Below are positions 1-9,315 of a DNA stretch of 64,000 bases, one piece after another. The notes under the pieces are model-generated. The model did no database searches. It was not told where the DNA came from and worked only from the letters and a program-made list of their open reading frames with translations. Origin of the DNA: Treponema pedis. Lineage in GTDB: Bacteria; Spirochaetota; Spirochaetia; Treponematales; Treponemataceae. The translations under genes were made by a program, and so were the position numbers. The first letter of the stretch is position 1. Every line of letters begins with the position of its first letter. The stretch is from positions 2,659,367 to 2,723,366 of the forward strand of contig NZ_CP045670.1 of NCBI RefSeq assembly GCF_017161325.1, given 5' to 3'.

Positions 1-244
1 TTGCAACACTGCCGATTTTATACAAATCATTGACTGAAGGGTTTTCGGTTTCTTTTTTTAAAAGACAAAGCCCTATAAAACCGTCGCCGTTATAAGCTTC
101 TTCCAACGATTTTATATCTTCAGGACTGTTGATTAAAAACGGTGTAAATATTCCGGGGAAAATAGGCCTGCCCGCCAAAGGAAGTAAATTCAGCTTTTGC
201 GGCATCAATTGTTCAATAGGTATAATTTCTTTTGTTTTTGCCAT
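1..244 (-). CDS. lon: Lon protease (endopeptidase La), N-terminal part only
   Basis: Only the first 81 codons are inside the window; the gene continues off the left edge. The N-terminus (MAKTKEIIPIEQ..., then LNLLPLAGRPIFPGIFTPF and GDGFIGLCLLKKE) is the start of the LON substrate-binding domain, whose hallmark is the run of residues around LPLxxRPxFPG. Lon is an ATP-dependent cytoplasmic protease that degrades misfolded and regulatory proteins. The AAA+ and Ser-Lys protease domains are outside the window, so the family call rests on the N-domain alone. The ATG lies only six bases after a -10-like hexamer, so the mRNA may be leaderless. Confidence 0.85.
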   Translation of the reverse strand, partial: MAKTKEIIPIEQLMPQKLNLLPLAGRPIFPGIFTPFLINSPEDIKSLEEAYNGDGFIGLCLLKKETENPSVNDLYKIGSVA

Positions 245-250
245 AGCTTA

Positions 251-279
251 AATATCACCATTATCGATAAAAAAGTCAA
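251..279 (-). promoter_or_regulatory. sigma-70-type promoter of lon
   Basis: On the minus strand TTGACT and GATATT are separated by exactly 17 bases. The -10 is six bases before the lon ATG, which places the expected transcription start at or next to the start codon. Four of six -10 bases match consensus, so this is a fair, not perfect, promoter. Confidence 0.55.
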
Positions 280-297
280 TCGGGGAAAAAATTATTT

Positions 298-328
298 AAA
301 AAAAAAGACGCTTTTTAAATAGCGTCTT
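298..328 (-). terminator. rho-independent terminator after tRNA-fMet
   Basis: AAGACGCT (305-312) pairs perfectly with AGCGTCTT (321-328), and the minus strand continues into a run of T. It lies 7 bases beyond the tRNA 3' end. Confidence 0.85.
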
Positions 329-335
329 AAAAAGA

Positions 336-408
336 TAGCAGGGAGAGGACTCGAACCTCCGACCTCCGGGTTATGAGCCCGACGAGCTGCCAACTGCTCT
401 ACCCTGCG
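336..408 (-). tRNA. initiator tRNA-Met (CAT)
   Basis: A full 73-base cloverleaf reads on the minus strand with anticodon CAT. Two features mark it as the initiator: the first base pair of the acceptor stem is not Watson-Crick (C1 opposite T72, with the remaining six pairs intact), and the anticodon stem carries three consecutive G-C pairs (GGG/CCC). The T arm reads GGAGG-TTCGAGT-CCTCT. CCA is not encoded. A terminator follows directly. Confidence 0.95.
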
Positions 409-550
409 ATGTAGGTAAGTATTGTAACAGATAACTTTTATTATGTCAATAGCTTTTTTAAAATTGCCGGAGATTTTATATAAAAAGTAAATGCCTTTTT
501 TTCCAAAAGGAAAAAGACTTATTATCTTACATAAAACTTAAAGGCTTGAA

Positions 551-589
551 TAAAAAAAAGGAGGGCTTTATGCTTATAAAACCCGCCTT
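551..589 (-). terminator. rho-independent terminator after tRNA-Leu
   Basis: On the minus strand a GC-capped stem (GGCGGGTTTTAT against ATAAAGCCCTCC, with a mismatch) is followed by eight T residues. It begins 7 bases past the tRNA. Confidence 0.75.
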
Positions 590-595
590 TTTACA

Positions 596-679
596 TGCTG
601 AAGACGGGAATTGAACCCGTACGGCATTACTGCCAAGGGATTTTAAGTCCCTAGTGTCTACCTATTCCACCACTTCAGC
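596..679 (-). tRNA. tRNA-Leu (TAA)
   Basis: An 84-base class II tRNA on the minus strand. The acceptor stem GCTGAAG pairs with CTTCAGC, the anticodon loop CTTAAAA gives anticodon TAA, and there is a long variable arm as expected for leucine. The T arm ends in TTCAATT. CCA is not encoded. Confidence 0.95.
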
Positions 680-718
680 GATTTTGATATAATACACAAA
701 AACAAACGGAGTGTCAAT

Positions 719-1576
719 ATGTTTTCGGATTCTCATGCGCATATTTTTTCCATTTTACAAAAAAACGGCGGGAACCCTTCTTTTTTAAAAGAAATGCAGG
801 ATAAAGGTTTTAAATTCTTGATGGATATAGGAACCGAACCTGGCGATTTAAAAAAAAGGCGGGAAGTTTTAGTCCGCTCATTCGGAGAAAAAATTCCTGA
901 ATTTATTCGGTTTGCGGCAGGACTTTGGCCGCACGCTTTAAGCATTGCCGAGCCTGAAAAATCCATAAAAGCTTTAAAGGCCGATATAAATACCCTCCTC
1001 GCCGAAAAACCGGAATACTGCGCCTTGGGCGAATGCGGGCTTGACAGGTATTGGAACGGACATGCTGCGGAAAACAATACGGAAGAAGAAAAAGGAACTG
1101 CGGACACTGAAGGCGAAGAATTTCTTTTTAAAGAACAGCTTAAATTCGCCCGCGAAAAAAATCTTCCCGTAATAGTTCACTCAAGGGCGGCCTTTGAGGA
1201 AACCCTTGCGTGTATAGATGAAATCGGTTATCATAAGGGAATAATACACTGTTATTCTTACGGAATTGAGGAAGCAAAAGAATTTATAAAACGCGGCTGG
1301 TATATTTCATTTTCGGGAAATATTACCTATCCTAAAAAAAATTACGATAAAGAAAAAACGGCGGAACTTATAAGGTGTGTTCCCGAAAACAGACTTCTTT
1401 TGGAAACGGACTCACCGTATCTTGCACCTTCTCCTTTTCGAGGTAAGTTAAACACTCCTCTTTTGATAGAATATGTGTATGCCGCCGTTTCGGAAATTTT
1501 AGGAAAAAATATGCAAACTCTTGCGGAACAAATTTATAACAATTGCTGTGAATGTTTTGCCGTAAAAACGGCCTAA
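719..1576 (+). CDS. tatD: TatD family metal-dependent DNase
   Basis: 285 residues, the usual size of TatD hydrolases. TatD enzymes are cytoplasmic metal-dependent 3'-5' exonucleases of the amidohydrolase fold, implicated in DNA repair. Visible metal ligands and motifs in order: SHAH near the N-terminus (residues 5-8), GECGLDRYW (about 100), VIVHSR (about 152), IIHCYSYG (about 180) and LLLETDSPYLAPSPFRG (about 230). A GGAG sits 8-12 bases before the ATG. The flavin reductase gene follows 26 bp downstream on the same strand. An acidic insertion (about residues 115-135, Glu/Thr rich) separates the second and third motifs and is longer than in E. coli TatD. Confidence 0.92.
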   Translation: MFSDSHAHIFSILQKNGGNPSFLKEMQDKGFKFLMDIGTEPGDLKKRREVLVRSFGEKIPEFIRFAAGLWPHALSIAEPEKSIKALKADINTLLAEKPEYCALGECGLDRYWNGHAAENNTEEEKGTADTEGEEFLFKEQLKFAREKNLPVIVHSRAAFEETLACIDEIGYHKGIIHCYSYGIEEAKEFIKRGWYISFSGNITYPKKNYDKEKTAELIRCVPENRLLLETDSPYLAPSPFRGKLNTPLLIEYVYAAVSEILGKNMQTLAEQIYNNCCECFAVKTA

Positions 1577-1602
1577 AATAGTCAAACAATGGGAGAAAAA
1601 AA

Positions 1603-2154
1603 ATGAAAAATTTTAAAATGCAAAAGGCTACACCTGAACTTGTAGACAAACTTATTAAACCCGTAACTTCTATTACGGGAGAGCACAGAGAAGGCTTTTT
1701 AGTAACCGCAGGCTCCGGTACCGAAAGAGAAAAGTGGAATACTATGACGGCAGGCTGGGGCGGAATAGGTTATTTATGGAATAAAATTACCGCCTGTGTT
1801 GTTATCCGTCCGACGCGTTACACTTATGAATTTGCCGAAAGAGAAGACTATATTACTCTTTCGTTTTTTGATTCGAAAGATAAAAAGATGAGAGAGGCTC
1901 TTTCGATATGCGGTACCAAATCGGGACGCGATATTGATAAGGCGGAAGTTACAGGCTTAAAACCCGTACTTTTGGAAGAAGGAGCCGTCGGGTTTGAACA
2001 GGCAAAAATAAATATTGTTTGCAGAAAACTTTACCGAAGCCGCTTTGACCCGGATTTATTTTCGGACCCGCAAATTATTATCAATGCGTATCCTAAAAGG
2101 GATTTTCACTATGTTTATATTTGCGAAATCCTTTCGATTTACACAAAGGAATAA
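1603..2154 (+). CDS. flavin reductase-like (FMN-binding split barrel) protein
   Basis: 183 residues. The pattern GFLVTAGSG...KWNTMTAGWGGIGYLWNK...ACVVIRPTRYTYEF...YITLSFF is that of the flavin reductase-like / FMN-binding split-barrel family (T/SxxWG followed by an aromatic-rich strand). Members reduce or simply bind FMN using NAD(P)H; the true substrate cannot be read from sequence. The late motif FDPDLFSDPQIIINAYPKRDFH is typical of the small anaerobe version of this family. It probably shares a transcript with tatD (26 bp gap) and ends at a hairpin facing selD. An SD-like GGGAG precedes the ATG. Confidence 0.85.
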   Translation: MKNFKMQKATPELVDKLIKPVTSITGEHREGFLVTAGSGTEREKWNTMTAGWGGIGYLWNKITACVVIRPTRYTYEFAEREDYITLSFFDSKDKKMREALSICGTKSGRDIDKAEVTGLKPVLLEEGAVGFEQAKINIVCRKLYRSRFDPDLFSDPQIIINAYPKRDFHYVYICEILSIYTKE

Positions 2155-2174
2155 TTGCGGCAACGGTTTAACCT

Positions 2175-2207
2175 GCCCTTACGAAGTTTTTTAAACTTTG
2201 CAAGGGC
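2175..2207. terminator. hairpin between convergent genes, probable bidirectional terminator
   Basis: GCCCTT..AAGTTT pairs with AAACTT..AAGGGC around a TTT loop, with three weak pairs in the middle. It sits between the stops of the flavin reductase (2154) and selD (2227). Confidence 0.65.
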
Positions 2208-2226
2208 TCCTTTAAAATTTCCCGTT

Positions 2227-3261
2227 TTAATTTATTTTAATCGCCGCTTCTTCCCTCTTATGTATTTCGCCGATTTGCCAGAGAGGAAGATTGCGTTTTT
2301 TAAATTCGTCTTTTATTTTTTCGGCTTCCAGTTTGCTTACGGCAAATAAAAGACCTCCCGATGTTTGAGGGTCGAACAGAATTTCTTCCATTGCAAAATC
2401 TTTTATATTAAACAAAACCTTGCCCGCCGCAAAATTGCGGTTCCGCTGTCCGCCCGCCGTAAGTAAGAATTCATTTGCAGCCTTATAAGCCTCTTTTATA
2501 AAAGGGATTTCTTTTGAATTTAAAACGGCCGTAAAATTACCGGTTACCATTTCGCTTAAATGCCCGATAAGAGCAAATCCGGTAACATCGGTACAGCTGT
2601 GAATATCGAAATTGCGCAAAACTTCCGCCGCATATTTATTTAAAGTTGTCATCGATTTTACGGCTTCGTTAAAGGCCTCTTCAGGCACTTCTCCCACACT
2701 GTAAGCCGTAGTTATAATTCCGACTCCCAGTTTTTTTGTTAAAAACAAAACATCGCCTTCTTGAGGCGTATCGTTTTTCCAAATTTTTTCAGGGTGAATT
2801 TTTCCCATAACGGAAAGTCCGTACTTGGGTTTCGGGTCATGAATGGAATGCCCGCCCGCAAGAGCTGCGCCGGCTTCTTTTATTTTTTCAGTTCCGCCGA
2901 GTAAAATTTTTTCCAAGGCGGAATACCCGCCGTCAATACCTTCTTCAGGATAGCAGACAATGTTAAGGGCGCATACGGGTTCTCCGCCCATCGCATAAAC
3001 GTCGCTTAAAGCATTTGTTGCGGCAACCTGTCCGAAAATATACGGATTCGTAACCATGGGCGGAAAAAAATCCAAGGTTTGAATTATTGCAAGGTCTTCG
3101 CTCATTTTTATAACCGCGGCATCGTCCGAACTGTCGAAACCTACCAAAAGCCCCGGATAAAAGGTTTTCGGTAAACTTTTTAAAAGCCCGCTTAAAACGC
3201 CCGCTCCTATTTTGGCATTACAGCCCCCGCATACAAAAAGCGAATCTTTTTTTTCCTGCAT
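2227..3261 (-). CDS. selD: selenide, water dikinase (selenophosphate synthetase)
   Basis: 344 residues, normal for SelD, the cytoplasmic enzyme that makes selenophosphate from selenide and ATP for selenocysteine and selenouridine synthesis. The N-terminus has CGGCNAKIG: Cys14 and Lys17 match the catalytic Cys-x-x-Lys of E. coli SelD (Cys17/Lys20). Further motifs are [30 protein letters not shown] and [17 protein letters not shown]. The catalytic residue is an ordinary Cys codon, so this SelD is not itself a selenoprotein. AGGAG precedes the ATG. Its presence implies that the organism makes selenoproteins, as oral treponemes are known to; none was recognised elsewhere in the window. Confidence 0.95.
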   Translation of the reverse strand: MQEKKDSLFVCGGCNAKIGAGVLSGLLKSLPKTFYPGLLVGFDSSDDAAVIKMSEDLAIIQTLDFFPPMVTNPYIFGQVAATNALSDVYAMGGEPVCALNIVCYPEEGIDGGYSALEKILLGGTEKIKEAGAALAGGHSIHDPKPKYGLSVMGKIHPEKIWKNDTPQEGDVLFLTKKLGVGIITTAYSVGEVPEEAFNEAVKSMTTLNKYAAEVLRNFDIHSCTDVTGFALIGHLSEMVTGNFTAVLNSKEIPFIKEAYKAANEFLLTAGGQRNRNFAAGKVLFNIKDFAMEEILFDPQTSGGLLFAVSKLEAEKIKDEFKKRNLPLWQIGEIHKREEAAIKIN

Positions 3262-3372
3262 AGTTATTCTCCTATTATATTATTTTTTATATTTATTACA
3301 TTTATTACATTAAATTTAATTTTTCGTCAAGTTGGTGCATATCACAATAATGTATTTTACATTAAAATTTAA

Positions 3373-3401
3373 TTGAAAAATTTTCGTTCTTATGCTATAA
3401 T
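3373..3401 (+). promoter_or_regulatory. consensus promoter of the alpha-2-macroglobulin gene
   Basis: TTGAAA and a perfect TATAAT are separated by 17 bases. The -10 ends six bases before the ATG at 3408, so the expected start of transcription coincides with the start codon. No Shine-Dalgarno sequence is present between them. Confidence 0.8.
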
Positions 3402-3407
3402 TTTTTC

Positions 3408-6400
3408 ATGAAAACTAAAAGGACAAACGGCCTTCTTAAGGCTATAAGGTCGGCAAAATCTTATTTGACCGCCGCAATTATTGTATGTGTTATTCTTCTT
3501 TCCTATTCCTGCAAAAAAGGTGAACCGTTTCAGAGTAATGCGATGGAAGATATTGAAAGTATAAGCTATTCGGCATTAAAAAGACTTGAACCCATAAATG
3601 TTATTTTTAAAGAAGACATTGCTTATATCGAAAACCTTGAAAAAGCTTGCGTTCTTACTCCGGCGGTAAAAGGCGAGTGGAAAGCCGTAGGAGCAAAACA
3701 AATTACCTTTACACCTTCCGAAGCCTACGATTTTAACAATTCTCTTAATTTAAATTTAGATGTAGGGCTGTTGCAAAATAACAAGGCAAACATAAAAGGT
3801 CTTTCCGCCTCATTTATCATAGCCCAACCGGAATTTAAAATAACGTATGCGGATTTAATTCCCGATGAAAAGGACGATACGGTTTTTTATTTTGAAGCGA
3901 CTTGTGAAACCGATATTCCCGTCAGTATTGAAACCGTCGGCAAGATTGTAAAGGCGGAACTTGAGGGAAATTCTTTAAAAGAAGAGCAACCCGTAAATAT
4001 CAGTCAGGGCTCTTCGGCAAATACATATAAAATCAATATAAATAAAATTCGCCGTAAAAAATATTTTCAAAATTTAATAGTATCTTGGGACTTAAAAAGT
4101 TTGGGAGCCGATGAAGCGGGCAAAAAAGAATTTACGGTTTCTGCCGAATCCGTTTTTCAGGTAACTTCGATAACACAGGAAAACGAAAGCGAAATTTGTA
4201 TCAGCTTTTCCGACCGTCTTGACGAATCTCAGGATTTACGCGGTTTTATAAATGTTACAAGCTCCGGAGGGTATACTTATTGGACGAGTATTGACGGATA
4301 TAAGGTTAAGGTATTCGTACAAAATATGGTATGGCCCGACGATGCTAAAATTTCGGTCTTAGAAGGCATAAAAAATGCTAAAGGAAAAAAACTTGACCAA
4401 AAAGCCGATTTTTCGGTAAAAACCGTTTGGGAAAAACCTGCCGTGGAATTTACAGCCGGAGGAAATATCTTACCGGTTAAAGATAATGCAAGAGTACTGG
4501 TGTCCACAAAAAACATAAGCGGTCTTACGGTTGAGGCCTTTCAAATTTTCGATAAGAATATGCTTCAATATTTTCAGGTAAACAGCACTATTTCCGGAAT
4601 AAACGAACTTAAAAGAGTAGGAGAACCCGTTTGGAGGCAGTCTTTCGATTTTGAGTGGAACTCTTCTATGAAAAACCGCTATGTGGTACGTTCTTTGGAT
4701 ATGACAAAACTTATTAAAAAATTTCCGGGCGGAATGTTTTATCTTAAAGTAAGTTTTATAAAAAAGCACAGTAAATATGAGCCTATTTCAAATACCGAAG
4801 ATTTTTCCGGTTTACCTTTTCCGCGCGATGCCGTAGAGCTTGAGGGTTTTAAGGATATTGAAAGCGACTATTGGGAAAATGCGGATTTAACGAACGAGCA
4901 GCGTTATAAATTTTGGAGTATGCGGGATAATCCCATGCATCCGGCTTATTATCTTCCCTCGTACGGAGAATTTTCTACAACTTCAAAGGTAATCTTGGTT
5001 TCAAATATAGGTCTTTCGGTAAAACGCGACCGTGAAAATAAATTGTACATTGCGGCCGCCGATTTGATTTCAGCGGAACCTATGAGCGGAGTAACGGTTA
5101 AATTGTTTACGTATGCTCAAAAAGAAGCCGGAGAAGGTAAAACCGATTCTCAGGGACTTTTAATGCTTGAAAACGAAAAAGATGCATATTTTATTCAAGC
5201 TGAAAAAAACGGAGATTTTAATTGGATTACTCTCCAGTCCGATGTACTTTCCACCAGCCATTTTGAAGTTGACGGAGAAAAAAGCAAGGGCGGAATAAAG
5301 GGGTTTATTTACGGAGAACGCGGCGTTTGGCGGCCCGGTGATGATATGCATCTGGTATTTATTCTTCAAGATTCCGAAAAAAAACTGCCTGAAGACTTCC
5401 CTGTAATTTTTACGCTTGAAGACCCGCTCGGTAAAAGAACGGATTTTAAAACCCTTACTTCTTCGGTAAACGGTTTTTACAAAATAAATACTAAAACCGG
5501 AGAAAGCGATAAAACCGGTACTTGGACGGCTTATGTAACCGCAGGCGGAAAAACTTGGAGCAAGTCTTTAAAAGTTGAAGCGATTGTGCCCAATCGGCTT
5601 TTCGTAAATTTGGAACCGCAGGCGGAATTTCTTACTTCAGGAGAAAACTCCGTAAAATTAAGGGGCGAATGGCTTCACGGAGCAAAGGCATCGGATTTAA
5701 AAGCGGAAATTTCCGCACGCTATTTTTTAAACCGTACGCCGTTTGAAAAATATAAAAACTATACCTTTATAAACCCGGAATTGCAGGTTAAGTCCGGCGT
5801 AAATAAGGTATGGGAAGGCAGATTAAATTCGGAAGGCAAAACCGATATAAATCTTAACCTTTTTGCAGGCGAAAAAACTCCCGGAAAGTTAAAAGCCGTT
5901 TTTGAAACACGCATTTACGAGCCTTCCGGAGCTTTTTCCATTGAAAACAAAACATTCGATTATTCGCCGTATTCTCAATATGTGGGAATGGAAATACCCA
6001 AGAGCGACGACAAATATAGAGAAATGCTTTTTACGGGTAAAGACCGCACTTTAAACTTTGCGGTTTTAACCCCTCAAGGCAACCCCGTAAAGGGAAACAC
6101 TCCGCTTACGGTAAAACTGTACAAACTTGAATGGTATTGGTGGTGGGAAACCGATTATGAAAGCGTAAATTATACCTCTTCCCGAAATACCCGCTTTATT
6201 AAAAGCTGGGATATTCAGGCGAAAAACGGAAAGGCTGATTTAAAAATTAAAGTGGACGACGGAGATTGGGGACGCTATCTTATTGCCGTTCACGATAACG
6301 AAGGAAAACACAGTTCAGCTCAAATCGTTTATTTCGATTGGGAAGGCTGGGCCAGCCGCAGAACAAATGATGAATCAAGCGATTCTATGTTAATGCTTAC

Positions 6401-9017
6401 ATCGGATAAGGCAAAATATTCCGCAGGAGATACGGCGGAAATTACCTTTCCGAGTTACGAAGGAGCCAGAGCTCTTGTAACGCTTGAAAAAAACGGAAAG
6501 GTATTAAAGCAGGAATGGATTAAAGCTTCGGGGAAAATAGCCTCATATAAGGTAAAACTGCAACCGTCAATGGCTCCGAATATTTATGTTCATATCAGCC
6601 TTATTCAGGAGCACAGTCAGACAAAAAACAGTTTACCTATACGTTTATACGGAATTGCACCTATAGCGGTCGAAGACGCAGGAACACGGTTAAAGCCCGT
6701 AATTAAAACGGCTTCTTCTTATGAGCCCAATTCCAAGGCGGCATTTACGGTAAGCGAAGAAAACGGAAAACCGATGACCTTTACGGTTGCGGTAGTAGAC
6801 GAGGGGCTATTGGGACTTACAGCCTTCGGTACGCAAAACCCGTGGGATTACTTTTATAAAAAAGAATCTTCCCAGCTTTCTTCTTGGGATATTTATAATT
6901 ATGTTATAGGAGCTTATTCCGGTGAAATCGAATCCTTATTGGCTGTAGGAGGAGGCGGCGGCATTGACCGAAAGGGAGTAAAAAATGCCGAAAGATTTAA
7001 ACCCGTAGTATTTTTCTTCGGCCCTTATGAAATCAAGGCTAAGGAAAAAAAGCAAATCGAATTTGAAATGCCTCAATACATAGGAGCCGTGCGAATTATG
7101 GCTGTAGCGGGAAAAGACGGTGCTTACGGAATAATCGAAGAAACCGTAAAAGTAAAAAGCGATTTAATCGTTATGCCTACCCTGCCGCGGACTGTAGGAG
7201 CGGGAGAAACGGTAGAAATTCCCGTAACGGTTTTTAACGGAACAAATTCGGATAAAAATACAAAGGTTTCCTTAAAATCGGAAGGTGTTGTAAAAATTTC
7301 GGAAGAAAAACAAGTAAGGGTACCTGCCGGAGGCGATGCTACGGTTTCTTTTACCGTACAAACCGATAAAACGGGTATTGCAAAATTTTATGCCGGAGCT
7401 GAAGCGGGAGGAGTAAAACCCGCCAAGGCCGAAACGGAAATAGATGTGCTTTCAAGGGGAACCCCTTATTCTTCACTTGAACTTGTAAATGTACAAGGGG
7501 GAAAATCATGGTCAAAGGATATCTCTTTAAAGGGTGAAACCGGAACAAAAAAACTTACCGTTGAGATTTCGCAAATGCCCGCTTTAGGGCTTGAAAAAAG
7601 GCTCTCTTATTTAATCGACTATCCTTTCGGCTGTATGGAACAGATAACTTCCAAAGCCTTCCCGCAAATTTATCTTCCCTTAATGGCTGTCCTCGATGCT
7701 AAAAAAACGGAAGATGTAAAAACAAATATCCTCTCCGTTTTGGACAGATACCAAAATTATCAGCTGCGCTCCGGAGGTTTTTCCTATTGGCCCGGTGGCG
7801 GAGATGAAAGTACATGGGCGACAAATTATGCGGGACATTTTATGCTTGAAGCAAAAAAAGCCGGTTATACCGTAAACGAAACCGTTTACCAAGCATGGCT
7901 TACCCGCCAAACGGAACTTGCAAAAAACTGGTCTTCAAATTTTATAGACAGTATGGAAAACCAAGCCTACAGGCTATTTACGCTTGCACTTGCCGGAAGT
8001 CCGGATATAGGAGCTATGAACCGCCTAAAAAATATGGAAGATTCTCTTAACGAAGTTTCCAAGTCAATGCTTGCAGCTTCTTATGCCCTTTCAGGACATA
8101 TAAAAACGGCAAGACTGCTTTTAGAAAAGGTTTATGAGCCTACAACGGTTTACAGATATTCAGGCAGAAACTATTCTTCAAATATCCGCGATACGGCCCT
8201 TATTTTGTCGGCTTATACTATTACGGGTGATAATAGCAGAACTTCAAACCTAATTCAAAAACTTGCAAAAGTTTCGTCAAGCGATGAATGGCTTTCCACG
8301 CAGGAAACCGCATGGCTTTTACTGTCGCTTGCACCTCATTACAAATTCGATAAATCTAAAGAAGTAAGCTGCGAAATCGTCTGCGGTACAACAACCTTTA
8401 AAGAAACAATACACGGCGCTTCAAAGATTTTTGAAATGCCTGTAGAATCGGAAACAACAAAAAATTTGAAAATAAAGAACACGGGCGGTAGTCCGCTTTA
8501 TGCTGCAATAAATGTTTCAGGAAAACTGATCCCCGGCGAAGAAACGGATTTTTCTTCAAATTTGAATATTAAAGCCGATTTTTTTACGGAAGACGAAGAG
8601 AAAATAGAGCCTGAAAACTTACAGCTTGGAGCCAGATTTAAACTAAAGATTACCGTAAAAAATATATCGAACGCCGATGTCGATAATGTAGCCCTATCTC
8701 TCCCCGTCCCTACAGGTTGGGAAATGACCAATTTACGGCTGGGCACCTCTGAAGAAAGCAAAAACGAAGAAGATGAGGAAGAAGAGGATTATAGCGACGG
8801 TTCTTCCGTTAAAAAACTTTATGATTATCAGGACTTCCGCGATACCCATATTTATACTCATTTTAATTTAACCGAATCTGAAACAAAAACTTTTGAATTT
8901 ATGGGTACGGTAACTTACGGCGGCTCTTATTATATCCCTGCAATTTATGCGGAAGCTATGTATGATAACGGATATAAGGCTGTAATAAAAGGAGTTAAAA
9001 TTACTGCAAAACGGTAA
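3408..9017 (+). CDS. alpha-2-macroglobulin family lipoprotein
   Basis: 1869 residues, the full length of a bacterial A2M. The basic N-terminus, hydrophobic run and lipobox LLSYSC (Cys about residue 35) predict a lipoprotein. The body shows repeated macroglobulin beta domains, the bait-region neighbourhood motif YGERGVWRPGD, the conserved PRTVGAGE segment, and the thioester motif GCMEQ with Cys1409 to Gln1412, followed by the alpha-helical toroid (about 1420-1680). A2Ms trap attacking proteases by covalent thioester capture and are thought to guard the periplasm. In many bacteria the gene sits beside penicillin-binding protein 1C; no such gene is here. An acidic stretch lies near residue 1785. 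The start is set by the lipoprotein signal and the promoter abutting the ATG. Confidence 0.93.
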   Translation: MKTKRTNGLLKAIRSAKSYLTAAIIVCVILLSYSCKKGEPFQSNAMEDIESISYSALKRLEPINVIFKEDIAYIENLEKACVLTPAVKGEWKAVGAKQITFTPSEAYDFNNSLNLNLDVGLLQNNKANIKGLSASFIIAQPEFKITYADLIPDEKDDTVFYFEATCETDIPVSIETVGKIVKAELEGNSLKEEQPVNISQGSSANTYKININKIRRKKYFQNLIVSWDLKSLGADEAGKKEFTVSAESVFQVTSITQENESEICISFSDRLDESQDLRGFINVTSSGGYTYWTSIDGYKVKVFVQNMVWPDDAKISVLEGIKNAKGKKLDQKADFSVKTVWEKPAVEFTAGGNILPVKDNARVLVSTKNISGLTVEAFQIFDKNMLQYFQVNSTISGINELKRVGEPVWRQSFDFEWNSSMKNRYVVRSLDMTKLIKKFPGGMFYLKVSFIKKHSKYEPISNTEDFSGLPFPRDAVELEGFKDIESDYWENADLTNEQRYKFWSMRDNPMHPAYYLPSYGEFSTTSKVILVSNIGLSVKRDRENKLYIAAADLISAEPMSGVTVKLFTYAQKEAGEGKTDSQGLLMLENEKDAYFIQAEKNGDFNWITLQSDVLSTSHFEVDGEKSKGGIKGFIYGERGVWRPGDDMHLVFILQDSEKKLPEDFPVIFTLEDPLGKRTDFKTLTSSVNGFYKINTKTGESDKTGTWTAYVTAGGKTWSKSLKVEAIVPNRLFVNLEPQAEFLTSGENSVKLRGEWLHGAKASDLKAEISARYFLNRTPFEKYKNYTFINPELQVKSGVNKVWEGRLNSEGKTDINLNLFAGEKTPGKLKAVFETRIYEPSGAFSIENKTFDYSPYSQYVGMEIPKSDDKYREMLFTGKDRTLNFAVLTPQGNPVKGNTPLTVKLYKLEWYWWWETDYESVNYTSSRNTRFIKSWDIQAKNGKADLKIKVDDGDWGRYLIAVHDNEGKHSSAQIVYFDWEGWASRRTNDESSDSMLMLTSDKAKYSAGDTAEITFPSYEGARALVTLEKNGKVLKQEWIKASGKIASYKVKLQPSMAPNIYVHISLIQEHSQTKNSLPIRLYGIAPIAVEDAGTRLKPVIKTASSYEPNSKAAFTVSEENGKPMTFTVAVVDEGLLGLTAFGTQNPWDYFYKKESSQLSSWDIYNYVIGAYSGEIESLLAVGGGGGIDRKGVKNAERFKPVVFFFGPYEIKAKEKKQIEFEMPQYIGAVRIMAVAGKDGAYGIIEETVKVKSDLIVMPTLPRTVGAGETVEIPVTVFNGTNSDKNTKVSLKSEGVVKISEEKQVRVPAGGDATVSFTVQTDKTGIAKFYAGAEAGGVKPAKAETEIDVLSRGTPYSSLELVNVQGGKSWSKDISLKGETGTKKLTVEISQMPALGLEKRLSYLIDYPFGCMEQITSKAFPQIYLPLMAVLDAKKTEDVKTNILSVLDRYQNYQLRSGGFSYWPGGGDESTWATNYAGHFMLEAKKAGYTVNETVYQAWLTRQTELAKNWSSNFIDSMENQAYRLFTLALAGSPDIGAMNRLKNMEDSLNEVSKSMLAASYALSGHIKTARLLLEKVYEPTTVYRYSGRNYSSNIRDTALILSAYTITGDNSRTSNLIQKLAKVSSSDEWLSTQETAWLLLSLAPHYKFDKSKEVSCEIVCGTTTFKETIHGASKIFEMPVESETTKNLKIKNTGGSPLYAAINVSGKLIPGEETDFSSNLNIKADFFTEDEEKIEPENLQLGARFKLKITVKNISNADVDNVALSLPVPTGWEMTNLRLGTSEESKNEEDEEEEDYSDGSSVKKLYDYQDFRDTHIYTHFNLTESETKTFEFMGTVTYGGSYYIPAIYAEAMYDNGYKAVIKGVKITAKR

Positions 9018-9041
9018 ACTTTAAAAGCCGTTCACTTGCAA

Positions 9042-9096
9042 GGGCAATGCCGATTAAATCCGTTTTTTAATTTAGCCGGTATTGCCCGTTTTTTTT
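9042..9096 (+). terminator. rho-independent terminator after the A2M gene
   Basis: GGGCAATGCCG (9042-9052) pairs with CCGGTATTGCCC (9076-9087), followed by eight T residues. Confidence 0.85.
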
Positions 9097-9315
9097 ATAA
9101 ATGTAATAAATATACCGTAATTTACACAAAAAGGTAACGCCCGTTATCGTAAAGAATTTATAAAACGGTGCCGTATTGCATAAAATGTAAAAAAAATGAA
9201 AATTCGGTTGTAAATAAATCCGAAATTCACTAACCTTTTATAGAAACTGTTGTTCTATTTGTTATGTAATCAAAAAAGATTACTCTTAAAAAATTATCAA
9301 TATGAGAGGTTATTT

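Noticed and set aside
488-516. Possible terminator CTTTTTTTCC/GGAAAAAG
   Set aside because: Only two G-C pairs and no clear transcript to terminate.
2227-3261. SelD as a selenoprotein with in-frame TGA
   Set aside because: The catalytic position is a normal Cys codon and the frame has no internal TGA.
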